From Cryptomeria japonica (taxonomy: Eukaryota > Streptophyta > Pinopsida > Cupressales > Cupressaceae): DNA of 64,000 nt. Position numbers and translations under genes: made by a program. The notes under the pieces are model-generated. The model was not told the DNA's origin. It saw nothing but the letters and a program-made list of their open reading frames with translations, and made no database searches. Every line of letters starts with the position of its first letter. Positions within the stretch are counted from its first letter, which is position 1. The stretch is from the NCBI RefSeq assembly GCF_030272615.1, contig NC_081412.1, forward strand, positions 686,646,583 to 686,710,582. The letters run 5' to 3'. Positions 36,672 to 47,538 of this stretch are shown here, piece by piece.

Positions 36672-36718
36672 GTCATGATGGTCATGATGATGAGTTGGAT
36701 GAAGAAGAAGATCAATGA
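32371..36718 (+). pseudogene. CACTA TNP2-type transposase gene, 9 exons
   Basis: Exons inferred from homology and GT/AG sites: 32371-32574, 32677-33044, 33139-33698, 33793-33972, 34056-34819, 34926-35005, 35130-35542, 35628-35830 and 35909-36718. The N-terminus has a Cys/His motif (CYCPYKIC...HCRQHGH..GG.DYHPL). Exons 2-5 hold the Transposase_21 domain (YEPLYKGSQTTLLSA, LPRSYRELSAIM, CPECHISRY, THFCG, ACPVCGPK). Exons 5-7 carry HLFDTMHIGKNITETLW, FGPGMKMHDWHTFIK and a DUF4218-like part (HYLIHQVEEIELCGPIHTRSMWMVERHL, written with gaps in mind). Exon 9 holds a DUF4216-like region (VIKWYRLRLN, FERVGDVPYVLPSQCEQVFY). The C-terminus is a long acidic tail. Stops at about 33399 (TGA), 34136 (TAG), 34463 (TAG), 34709 (TGA) and 36065 (TGA) make it a pseudogene. 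It would cut and join the element ends. Confidence 0.9.
36370..36715 (+). repeat. GAT/GAC trinucleotide expansion encoding poly-Asp
   Basis: Mixed GATGAC and GGTGAT triplets (36460-36560) pass into pure GAC and then pure GAT runs (about 36560-36670). In the transposase frame this encodes roughly 80 mostly Asp residues, then HDGHDDELDEEEDQ and a stop at 36716-36718. The frame stays open throughout, so the expansion lengthens the protein without breaking it. Confidence 0.92.
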
Positions 36719-36859
36719 CATGAATGAAATGTATGAGACGCGATTATTATATTATCTATTTAATGTTGATATCTTGATAGAAATTGATTTGACTTATATG
36801 GTTACATAAATAATTCATATGTTTTGAATTCTAATGCCATTACTTAATTAATTCATGAT

Positions 36860-37150
36860 GCACCTCTAGCTATGTGATAGACGGTGATTTAAAATACATA
36901 TGTGATAGATTACATGCTTATGATGATACATGTGACATTTTTTGAACTTTATGTTTATTTATGGAATGTGGACTACTTATTAGCTATGTGATGGATGGTG
37001 ATTTATGATACGTATGTGACGGATTACATGTTTATGATGATACATATGTGATTCTTATGATGCTCAATTACATATATGATGATACATATGTGATGCTTAT
37101 GATGCTTATGATACTGCAATATTTATTGTTTATCAAATTACAAATTTTAT
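36860..37150. repeat. Degenerate ~100-bp repeat after the transposase gene
   Basis: AGCTATGTGATAGACGGTGA and AGCTATGTGATGGATGGTGA (about 36869 and 36981), each followed by ATACATATGTGA..GATTACATG and TTATGATGATACAT, form two main units. Shorter TATGATGATACATATGTGA units follow. Confidence 0.8.
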
Positions 37151-37425
37151 GCTTATGATGCTCAATTGTTGGTGCAGGAACCTGAACCCCTTTGATGAGG
37201 ATCCTGCACAGTCTCATGGATTGATAGGTATAAGTCAATACACCTTATAGAAATAATATATTTTTTAAAAATTACAAGAAAAACAAACTTCCTCAGTTTT
37301 TCAAACCTCAACATTAGCAACAAATCTAATATAGTTATCAACACTTGAGGCCCCAATTGGACTTACTCAAATTTTAATCTCAACATCAACTTTATGGCCG
37401 ACCTCTTCATCAATATTACCCTCAT

Positions 37426-38262
37426 TTGCAAAATATCTCTCATTACCAACTAACTCTCTCATTTGATGGTGCACAAGTATCACCAAATAGGTATTTATCA
37501 GATGTGTCTTCCTCAAGTGAGGGAAATGCAGGAATAGAAGAGGAAAGTGAGACATGTAGTAGATCTCAAATAGGGAGATCAACTAGAGCTCAAAAGATTA
37601 GAAGAAAATTCAATAAACGCATGAAATTTTTTCTTGCTTAAGGGGGGTCATGTTCTTATGATGATGAGACCAAAGGCAACATTGAGGTGCCCTTGAGGTA
37701 CAAACATCTACTGAAACAATGTCTACCCAAGGAACTTCCTCCAATAAACACTGATTTTTGTGTTAATGAGAGGATATATCACATAGCACCTTCGTCGTTA
37801 CATGGTTTGGGCCTATTTTCCATGGACAACATAAAGGTCTGTTACAACAAAGTTGCTGAATTTATGGAGTTTGTTGGACCTTGTTACAATTATAATGATT
37901 GGATGCAGATTATTCGATATAAAAAAAGTATGCGTAGGTATGCACTGTCAGCCAATTATATACAACAAAAATATAATGATCAAAGTAAATGAGTGGCTGT
38001 ATACATTGATGGAAGGCCAAAAGCAACAGGGAATATTGCAGGTTTTATAAATAGTACACAACCTGGGTCAACTAATAAGCAACCCAATTGCATATTTGAG
38101 GCACGTGAGGGAAATTGTGTGTTTGTATGTGCAATAAAATCAATAAGTGCAGGGGAAGAGATGCTAATCGATTACAATTTGAATCGTATAGATACAAACA
38201 AAGTTACTATCATGGGGGTGGTACGTACTATATATATACCATTTAAGCCAACTTTCAATTAA
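37426..38262 (+). pseudogene. SET-domain protein region inside the CACTA element
   Basis: One frame runs 37426-38262 with two stops (TAA at 37639, TGA at 37990). After a Ser/Glu/Arg-rich segment come APSSLHGLGLFSMDNIKV (SET start, the G.GLF block), MEFVGP, VYIDGRPKATGNIAGFINST, QPNCIFEA (counterpart of the RFINHSC.PN block), CVFVCAIKSISAGEEMLIDYN (counterpart of GEEL..DY). SET domains methylate lysines, usually on histones, using S-adenosylmethionine. The catalytic Tyr region (DYN) and the Asn cofactor region are present. No pre-SET or post-SET cysteine cluster is seen. It lies 0.7 kb downstream of the transposase on the same strand and could be the first part of the gene continuing to 41181. 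A splice donor near 38216-38222 is plausible. Confidence 0.8.
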
Positions 38263-38354
38263 TGAATCCAATAAACCATTGTATTATTAAGTTTTTTTGC
38301 TAAGTCTATTGGTTTCATTTCGCTAACGTTTTTTATATTTTTTCTTTGTCACAG

Positions 38355-41181
38355 GGCCACATGGATCCACCACATAGCACAGATAGGGGTGTAGGTCCCG
38401 ACACTTCTATGGAGCAGGTAAACCTCATTGCAATTGTACAAATTAGATAGAAGCAAACTGTTACATTATGATCTTTTCTTGAGTGTTTTGAAGTAATTTT
38501 GATAGTGTTAATTATATTCTTGTCATAGACGGATGTTTGAGATAAGGGAAAGGAACCTGTAGTACCTCAGCACCTCCATAGGGATGTGGGGCGCTCGACA
38601 GTGTTATGCGTTGATGACATCGTACTTAGCGCAAACCCTATACAATTGGTACAAATGAATATTAGAAAAATTAGCCAAGAGATTGTTGATTTGGCAACCA
38701 TAAGCCCTCAGATTGATGAGATAATAGAGAGGGTGCAACTATTGTTGCGGACAGTGGAAAACTTGCAAGTAAGCAGTAATGAAAGCTTTAATCATAACAA
38801 AAGTTCAATAATGGTTTATATTTTTTTCTCTTTTATGTCATTAACTAAAATATGTATGTGTTGTTTTTACATAAATTTATAAGGGCTCATCATCCTGGTG
38901 GCGATGATCAGGGTATTGCGGGTAGTTCAGGTGATGACCATGTTCTATATATTAAAACCACTCCTTTGGAATTGTGAACTTGCTTTTTTAATGTTTTATA
39001 TATTTAATGTATTACTCTTTAGGTGCTGACATGGGTCTGAGGTTGACCCCAACTGTATTGCCGACTGCAATGTCGGCAACACATAGCATGCAGACATCGT
39101 CTATTGCACCGACTCGTGTTGACCCACCCATTGGTGGTAGATCCCTCTTTTTCTCTCTCTTTCGTTATGTGTTTATTACCCTTGAAGTGTTCTTTCTTGG
39201 AGGCATTTCATAGTGAATTCATTTACTGTGGTAGGAGATGCACAAGAGGATGTGCCAGAGGCAACTACTGGTGATAACATACCATCATTTCCTAGATCTT
39301 CCCGTATTGCTAGTACGGGAATGTTGCAGGCCACATTGGTGGTGAGCGACGAAGAATTGATTCCCTTGAAGATATAGAAGGTTCCAGGTACTTTAAAATT
39401 ATTATTATATATAGTCTAATTGTAATTTACTTACTGATCACTCATTTTGGACTAATGATCCCATGTTTTTTTGGCAGGAAATGATATTTTTTATAAAAAT
39501 CTTAATGACATTACATTGCAGATATTTGGGCCCACCATATGTAAAAGGTGGAACATCATACGTGAACTAACCCTTATCCACTATTTTGATTTCATATCAT
39601 TGCTAGAATAGTTTTCCTTTTATCCATTTCTTGAAATATATCAAAGGTAGCTTTAGTTTCTTTCTATATCTAATAGGTTTGTTTTTTCTTTAAAGGTGGA
39701 ATGACCAAGAAAAAAAGTTAAAAGATGAACTCACAAACCGTATGGTAGGGTTGTTTGGAAATGACACATTCGACAAGACTAAGCTCCTGGAAAAAGCTGA
39801 CACATATCTAAAGTATGTGAGGGACCAATACAGGACACATTTAGAGAAGAACATAAAGTATGAGCGTCCCCCCATGATTGCAGAGAGGGAGTGGAAGGAC
39901 CTGATTTTGGATGGAAAGGAGAGAATTGAAAGGAAAAAAGGAAATACACCACCAGACGCTAGAAGAAGGTATGTGATACTATTAAGAATGTGAATATGTA
40001 CTAATTATTCATTATATTTATATAATCTAACATATTTCAAACTTTTCATAGATTGAGTGACACATCAAAGGCAACCAAGGCAAGACAAGAAAAGCATAGG
40101 CAACACAAACTCGGCTCTGGTGGTTATATGAAACTTGCTACATGAATTGTAAGAATCAGTAAATTAAGTATCACATCAAAATATTTATACATTGTAAACA
40201 TTTTTTTTTTAATCAAACAATACAAGCAAAATTCACAATACTAAGCAAAAATGTAGGGCTTTGAATTCAATAGAGTGTCCACAGAAGATGGCAAGAGAAT
40301 TGGCTACCATCAAGGCTATATAGCCGTGGCTGAACGACTACAAGAATTGAGTGGGCAAACATGAGATTCTGATGCATCTGTCACAATGGTAAATAAGCTA
40401 AATGAAAATTATTTCAAATTGAATACTTAACCAATAATCTATTTGATGTTAAGTTTTAACATAAAGTGACTATATTTTTTTTAAATAAACAAGCAATGAT
40501 AACACTGCGCATGACATTGGAATGCAACATGATAATCGTGGAACAAAACCTATACATGAAGGTCCGGATGTGCATCCTAGTAGTGGAGGTATTCATTTGC
40601 TATTCAAATTTTTTTATGTAATTATTAATACAATTAAACATCTTAAATTGAAAATTAGTGTAGTAATAAATGTAACCTTTATTGTTAATATTTTAGAGCA
40701 TGTAGTCGGTGGTGACCAAGTGGAGCATGATCCAGGTAGACAACATCACGAATGTGATGTTCCCCAATAAGGTAAAGAGGACCATTGTTATTCCTTTAAA
40801 CAAATTTAATTGCAATTGGTGTATTGATTAATGTAACATTTCGTATTTCAACTCTAGAGGATCTAGAGGGTGTTCAGCATGTCGAGGTTGAGGCTAGACA
40901 AAATGATGTGGCCCCATCAGGTAAAGAGTGTAACAATTGTGTTCTTTAAATTAATGAAATACTTGTAACAATAATAAAAAAATGTTTTGAATTTAACCCA
41001 ATTCTTTGTTATTGCAGAGGACCCCCCTTTGGTTGAGCATCCTCGTCCTTTGTATAGGACTAGGCATACATCAAGAGCATGAGAAGAGTGTAGAACATCC
41101 GAAGATGGGGGAAATGATGAAGAAGACGATGCTCCACTTAGACTTTACATAGCTTCAAAAAAAAAACAAAGAAAGAAATGA
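38355..41181 (+). pseudogene. Second CACTA gene, Transposase_24 (Ptta/En/Spm)-like 3' part
   Basis: A chain of exon-like open stretches with GT/AG borders: 38355-38417, about 38530-38768, a piece near 39025-39140, about 39232-39390, about 39478-39560, 39697-39968 and 40052-40145, plus acidic pieces at 40700-41181. The 39697-40145 part reads W..QEKKLKDELTNRM, LKYVRDQYRTHLEKN, WKDLILDGKER and, after a splice, ATKARQEKHRQHKLGSGGY. This resembles the plant Ptta/En/Spm (Transposase_24) domain of the TnpA-like second gene. The last exon has RPLYRTRHTS and KKKQRKK before a stop at 41181. Stops interrupt several exons. It may form one gene with the SET region upstream; exon borders are approximate. 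Confidence 0.6.
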
Positions 41182-41189
41182 TTGTAATC

Positions 41190-41410
41190 TACCTTATTTG
41201 ATAATGACTGATTTTTATGTGTTAATGAATGTAATTATGTGCTAATGAATGTTCATGAATGATATGTGTTGATGATTATTGATGAATGTTGCATGTTAAT
41301 GAAAGTTAATGAATTTTATGTGTTAATGAATGTTATGTGATAATGAATGAATGTTATATTTTAATAATGGATGAAAGAATGAATGAAAGAATGAATGAAT
41401 GTTAGATGTT
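41190..41410. repeat. ATGTGTTAATGA degenerate satellite
   Basis: Units such as TTATGTGTTAATGAATGT recur about every 20-35 bp, ending in (GAATGAAT)n. It follows directly after the second gene. Confidence 0.8.
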
Positions 41411-44400
41411 AACGAGGAATTTAGAGTGATGTTAGGGGGGGGGAGGGGCCAAATCAGCTTCCACCTTCACGTGGTTGGCCCTATTAAGTAGAGAATATTA
41501 AACTATTCTCGAAACAAAGTGAAGCTCAATAAGATAACACACTTTTCAATATTTCATTATGTTGCACAGTTAATCTTATTGAATAATGTACGTATATTGA
41601 ATCTTAATTGCAGGGTCCAACAGAGCCAACAGGAACAACACCATGGTGCGACTGCAAAAGTTGTGAATATGCCTCATCATGAATAAAGCTAAATTAGCGC
41701 ATTCTCTATAAAATCTCAAATGCTCTATACTTTGGAAGTTTTGAAATTTTTATGATCATATCGGTCCCCTGCCTAAAAGCTTTTTTCCTTGATTTGTTTG
41801 TGATACACATTGAGAGATTTTTGTTTTCCTTTTATTTATGCATGTCTTAACCATTCTCCACATGCTTCCCATTCTTATTTAGATTATTGTATTTTTACAT
41901 ATGTTGGAATCTGTAGTTCCACATACATGTTTTCTATGTTCTTTGTAACTGTATGAAAAGGTGTAAAATGTGGGTATAGTCCAAAATCTTGATTACCAAC
42001 AAGCTATTGTTGTTTAATAGTTCCAGTGTTTGTATTAATTGAAACAGTTTAACCCTTTTAACATGTTTCATAGCAAACCTGCACTTTGTATGCAATCTTA
42101 TTGTTACAGTTCAATTACTGAGGTGATGTGATTTTCAAAAGTATTCCGACGAAAACAAAATTGGTTTTCATTTATGTATTTTATTAAAATTTTAGAGTTT
42201 CCTCATGAACATTTAAACTTAGAAGGATTTAAAAGTTCAATACAAGAGTACTGGACATAATTTCTGGAGATAGAACTGAAACTCTCTCCCATGACTTCAG
42301 ATTGTTTCCATGCTCTCTAGGCTAGTAGCTTTCAGACACAAAACATAGGTCTTCTAAATTTTGTCCCAACATTAATTAGTTCCTTTCTCTTCTTTTTCAT
42401 CATTTTGGAAGAGAATTGGAAATTGTTAGGAATGAACATCTTCCTAGGTGATTTGTTAAAATACAATGGGGAACTCAATCAAATTTTAATTCACTTCGTT
42501 TTAAGTTATTATCACAATTCATTGAATTATACTTACAAAAGGCTTATATTTCCAAGGTAAAATATCAATATCTTTCTTGGGTGATATTAGATAGCAGGGT
42601 CTCTTGGCTTAGACAAAATCACCCTCTCATTGTATTCAAAGTAGATGCGTAGCAAAGCTAGATGCATCAATCGTTAAATAATAAACAAACACAAGCTCAA
42701 AAATTGTGTTACCAAGTACTCTTGGAACCTAGCCTGTAACTAACTAGTTCATACTAGATATTGTTTGGGTATGATATTCAATTCTATTAGAATCTACAAA
42801 ATAAATATTAACCTAGAAATTAATATAAGTGATAACATTTTTAAAATTGTTAAATATAAATGATAATAAAATCAAAATAGCATAACATAGTTGATTTCAT
42901 AAGAGAGAAAATGAAAAAGTTCACAATATCTTCACTCGATATCTGAGATTTTTAATCCATGAGGATGAAGATGAGGATGAGATAGAAAACCAAAAGACAA
43001 GGAATTGTTTATCCAGATTTCCAAATTTTTGAGGATAAGGAAAAAAACATAATCCTATGAAAGAAGGAGAATGTGCAAGTCATTATCTCAAGTTAAAAGA
43101 AATTACTTAAGTAAACTAAACAAACAAATGCAATATCATACTTGTGATAAAACATATCCACTTGGTGAATAAAATGGTACATTGGCACACCCCCTTAAGT
43201 GCAATTGAGGTAAGAAGAAATGGGTCACAAGGTTAGGTATCCATGTAAAATATGAAATAACCCCAAATTATAAAGAGAGTGTACCCTCTCGAAGTAGAGA
43301 CTAGAAAATCCATAGGACAAAACTCCATCCCAAGTGACATATGTGAAGGATAATATAGACCCACCCCATCCCCTAAAGTTGGTGCCTCCACAAAGAAGAG
43401 AGAAAAGCAATGCAAAATGTTGAATGGTGAATGTTGTAGTAGGTTCATTTGAAACAAATGATGCACCTTCCTTTCACAATATGGAAATCTTGAGTTGTCA
43501 AATTGTTGAATTCCCATTCAAGTGGAATGTAGAAAGGAATTCAGATGTATGGTTTTTGAAGTGACTCATGTGTCTTGATGTTGATGCTAAGCTGTGATTG
43601 TTCCATAGAAGATTCGGGGACTACAATCATTGAAGTGTGATACCTTAATTAATGTGAAATAGAATGTGTCATGTTGCATGATATGGTGGGGATGTAACAA
43701 GTGAATTTACAATCGGAGACGATGTAACTCGATGGGCATTGTCATCAATGAGAAGACAAATATTCTCAATTGTTTCATCAATATTTGAAAGGTGAGAGTC
43801 CACAAACATATGTGAAATGTTTAAGTAGGCCTCCCAATGAAGTGGATCTCATAGACATGAAGAATCCTATATAGAGAATCATTGAGAGCCCTTGGAGAAG
43901 CAAATTTGAACTTCGATGAAGCAATACATGATGGAGGAATATCTTGCAAGAGGAAATCAAAGTCATTATGGTGTCATCTAGATCTGAAATGTGGTCTACT
44001 TTTCAAAAAAAGTAAAGATGCTTGATAGGAATGTGTCCTAGTGGGGTGAATCTAGAAGACATATAATCCTATTGCAAAGAATCATGGAAAGTTCTAGAAG
44101 AAGCAACTTTTAATTCTGAAGTAGCAACGTGTATAAGAGATGTTCTTATTTGTAGATGGAGTATCAAGAGGAGGATCACTAGTCCATGGACCATGTCATT
44201 GTTGTTAAATACCTACGCTTTTGTTCATGGTCACTTGGTATAGGAATGAATTCAATGAGATAGGGTAGGAGATCCTACATAATGTAATTTTTCACTATCC
44301 CTTGTTTTGAGTACAAATGGTTCTCTAAATTTATCTTGAAAATAGAATGTCGGAATTTAATACCATAATCCATGATGAAAACTACCAAAAATGGAAATTT

Positions 44401-46880
44401 ATCTTAGTTCGCAATTACAAAATGCTTTTGTATAGGCCTCTTGAAGATTAAGTACATCAAATTGAGTGTATGTATTAGCAATCTCCCAAATTGTTCAATG
44501 GTCTCCAAACTTTGTCAATTTTTTATTTTTATTTTAACTCAAATATGTATGGTATAGGCATATCATTGGTTGTGTGATTTTTTTTTTCCTTAAATGCTTC
44601 TACGACCAAAAGAGACAAGTTTTAGATGAAAATGGGGTCTTATGGGCCTTTTTGACACAATGGTAGGTTCTTTAGACCTGAAAATGCCCCAAAAACTAGT
44701 CGATTGCCTTAAGTTACAAACAAATCCTTGTTTGTGAGCATGCTTCTTGATCTCCAATTTTTGTGGAATGAAAGATAATATTGAATTTCTCAAGCCTTTT
44801 GGATGCTTCGAAACCACCAAAAAAAAGCTACTTTGATCATTGAAATGTTGTAGTGACTTGGATAAAAAAAGAAAACTAAGTCTAAACTTTAGAAGTTAGT
44901 TTTTTCTTGTCAAATTGTTTTCAATTTTCAAATCATCCAAGGATGCAAGAGGAGTATATTTTGTTATGACAAGATAAAAAAAAAAACTTAGAATCTTTTG
45001 AAACCATTGAAACATGGGGACCCCTTCCCCCCCTCCAAAATCCTTATTTTTTCAGAATGCAATAGTTAGGGGAAACATCCCGTTGCCGCACCACTTAGGG
45101 ACATCCTAGGGACTCCAAGGAGTCTCTTGACCATCTTGAGGATGCCTATGAGTCTCCCATGGCCCCCAATTAGAAACTCCAATTCTAAACAAAAATGGTG
45201 AAATTATTGTGAAAATGTCATCCGTATTAAAGGTTTGGCAATGCCCCCTAACCTTGATGGGGGCTCTGCCCCAAACCCCCCACAAGGGGCACTACCCATT
45301 GACCCCAAACCTCTACCCACCATTCTTATTGTTAATGCAATCATTTCCATTTTTTTTATGTTGACTAGTTTAAACACTTAGTATGCCAAAGTTTCATCTG
45401 CAATTCTTATACTTATTCTTAGTTTGTTCCCAAAGTTCCAAAAATCTACCACCATTGTTAATGTTCAAATTTCAATGCAATCATTGACATATTTTTAATG
45501 TTTATTGTAAAATTTACATAGTGTGGCAAATTTTTATTTACAGTTGTTATACTTATTCTATACACATCCTTTTATAATTAATTTTTTAAGTTGTATATAT
45601 ATTTGCATCCCACCCTACCCCCTTCATCATCCCCCTGTCGTCCCCAAACTTAAGCCCTTGGTATGTTAAGATATGAAAGCTCACAATAGTTTCATTTGAT
45701 ATGTTAATAGAGGAAAAACCTACAATATATAGCTTCCAAGATTCCAAATCCATGAGGATCATGAAGAGGTAGAAAACCAAAAAAGAATTGCTTATCCAAG
45801 TTTCCAAATTTGTGACAAGGAAAAAGTAGAATCTCAATCAAAGAAGGAGAATGTGCAACTCATTATCTTATTCTACCTAAGTAAAAATACTACCTAATTA
45901 AGCTTTTTAATAGTGGAATATCACACTTAGGATAAAACATATCCAAGGTAAATAAAATATTACATTGATAGGCTTCTTTGGTTGCTCTAAAAGTGGTGCC
46001 TTATGAATTATGTTCTTGGATACTAAAGTTTCCAAATTCTAGGCACTCTTGATAGCTTCTCGTAGAGATTGTGATTCAAAGGCTTTAACCAAACCTTTCA
46101 ATGGTTTCTGTTGATGTGTTTTTTATGCACTATGCAACACAAAATAAAATACTAAGTATTCTATCCTCTCTTGAACAAAATCCTCCCAAGTGCTAAACTA
46201 CATGATCAAATGGGATGACTCCAAGATTCCAATAGTCAAGTCTTGACTTTATATTGCAGATAGACTCAATGATTGTGATGTGATATCTGCTGGAATCACA
46301 AGGGGGACTTACGTTGCTTGGGTCAAGACCTATTCATTCTCATGTTTCATGATTGATTTACACTCCATGATTTAGGTCATCCTTGAGCAACATCTCGACT
46401 TAGCCAAATTTTGTTTTTTGTACCTTAATTCTTTATATTTGACCCCTTACTAGCATTGCCTTAGGTTTTATTGGAATTATTGCTTCTCTAGCATGGGCAC
46501 ATTTCTAGGGTTCATTCACACAAATTGCTCTTGATGAGCAAGCTAGTATCATGACCATGACTTAAACAAAATTTTAACTTAGTCAAATTATCTCCTCCAA
46601 ACTTCTATGAGTTCATTGCCTTCATTCTTCATCATTTGGATGTCTTTTGTCATTGGAAGGTAATTCTTGACCACCATACCTCAATCTTGACCTATGCTAC
46701 CCTAAAACCCTAGAACTTAGTCATGTTTACAATTGAGATCTTGGTGACTTGATCACTTAATACAGCTTAATCATGTAGGTCTCATCTAACTCCGACTCCA
46801 ACACTTAAGCAAATCAACCCTAGCAACCAAGTACTTTGGGAAATATCTTGCAACTTGACAACATGGGTAATGATGGAGGA
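41411..46880. other. CACTA right arm, noncoding
   Basis: I see no gene on either strand. It contains a G-run at 41436-41455 and a diverged long direct repeat (42890-43180 and 45660-45975). Open stretches here (for example 43225-43517 and 45586-45837 minus) have no domain. Confidence 0.6.
42890..45975. repeat. Diverged ~300-bp direct repeat, 2.8 kb apart
   Basis: 42890-43180 and 45660-45975 share AATCCATGAGGAT, GAGATAGAAAACCAAAA / GAGGTAGAAAACCAAAA, ATTG.TTATCCA, TTTCCAAATTT, AAAGAAGGAGAATGTGCAA, and GATAAAACATATCCA, in the same order, with many substitutions and small indels. It is an internal duplication of the CACTA arm. Confidence 0.8.
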
Positions 46881-46894
46881 ATGGAAGGTGAGAC

Positions 46895-47085
46895 CTATAG
46901 AGGTGAGAGAGAGAGAGAGGGTGAGAGGAAGAGATAATGACCTGGAGAGGGTAGAGAAAGAGAAGTAGAGAGAGAGAGAAGAAGAGAGGGATGGAGAAAG
47001 AGACATAGAGAGGGGAGAGAGAAGAGAGATAGTAGAGAGGGATAGAGAAGAGAGATAGAAGAGAGATACCAATGTCAATCTTTTT
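46895..47085. repeat. (GA)n-rich microsatellite
   Basis: GAGAGA, GAGAGG and GATAGAGA steps over nearly 200 bp. The antisense Ser/Leu-rich open frame here is an artefact. Confidence 0.92.
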
Positions 47086-47154
47086 CTATAAATTTTTTTT
47101 TTTTTGAAAAATTGGCCTAAAAGGGTAAAATTCTGATAGAGGAGTGCCATCAGA

Positions 47155-47285
47155 TGCACAACATCCTCATCGAAACTCTTCTGGAGGCTGTCATTACGAT
47201 GGCCTCCAGGAGAGTTTCGACAAGGATGCATAACGATGACCTCCAGGAGAGTTTTGACGAGGATGCTATGCATCCAATGACACTC
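47155..47285. repeat. Stem-loop of three CTCCAGGAGAGTTT units
   Basis: Left arm ATCCTCATCGAAACTCTTCT plus GGAGGC (about 47164-47189) pairs with right arm GCCTCCAGGAGAGTTTCGAC plus AAGGAT (about 47203-47228). A loop of about 13 bp separates them. A third copy, CCTCCAGGAGAGTTTTGACG, follows in direct orientation at about 47240. Confidence 0.85.
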
Positions 47286-47538
47286 CTTTGTCGGAATTTT
47301 ACCCTTTGGAGTCAGAATTCCAATTATAGGCCGAGATCGCGATGGTATTCTTTCGGGGTATGAGCATCCATGGCGGCCATTAGAAAGGTTGGAGGTGATG
47401 TCAGAATTGTGACGACCACACGAATAGTCGGAACTTCCGACACAAAGTTTTCGACGACTTTTTTAGTCGGTAGTGCGACGAAATTATGTCGGAATCCCAA
47501 TGATTTGCCGTCAAAATTTTGACCCGAATGTACTAGTG
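47285..47538. repeat. CACTA right subterminal repeats and terminal repeat
   Basis: GTCGGAAT-type units occur at about 47291, 47428 (GTCGGAACTTCCGACAC, a palindrome), 47466 and 47489. They are followed by the terminal repeat, GACCCGAATGTACTAGTG in plus orientation, ending at 47538. Unit spacing of 20-60 bp is as expected for TnpA-type binding sites. Confidence 0.88.

Larger units (their letters stand above)
26295..47538 (+). mobile_element. CACTA (En/Spm) DNA transposon, 21.2 kb
   Basis: The right end reads CACTAGTACATTCGGGTC on the minus strand (from 47538). The left end (from 26295) reads ACTAATACATTTGGGGTC, the same terminal repeat with the first C lost. Both ends are flanked by ATT (26292-26294 and 47539-47541), the 3-bp duplication typical of CACTA elements. 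Subterminal repeats of the GTCGGAAT / ATTCCGAC type occur at both ends. Inside are a TNP2 transposase gene and a second gene region with SET and Transposase_24-like parts, both on the plus strand. Long repeat-rich noncoding arms lie on either side. Stops in both genes indicate it can no longer move itself. Confidence 0.92.

Noticed and set aside
36425-36809. Poly-Ile and poly-Met open frames overlapping the Asp tract
   Set aside because: Shifted and antisense readings of the GAT/GAC run; only the Asp frame continues the transposase.
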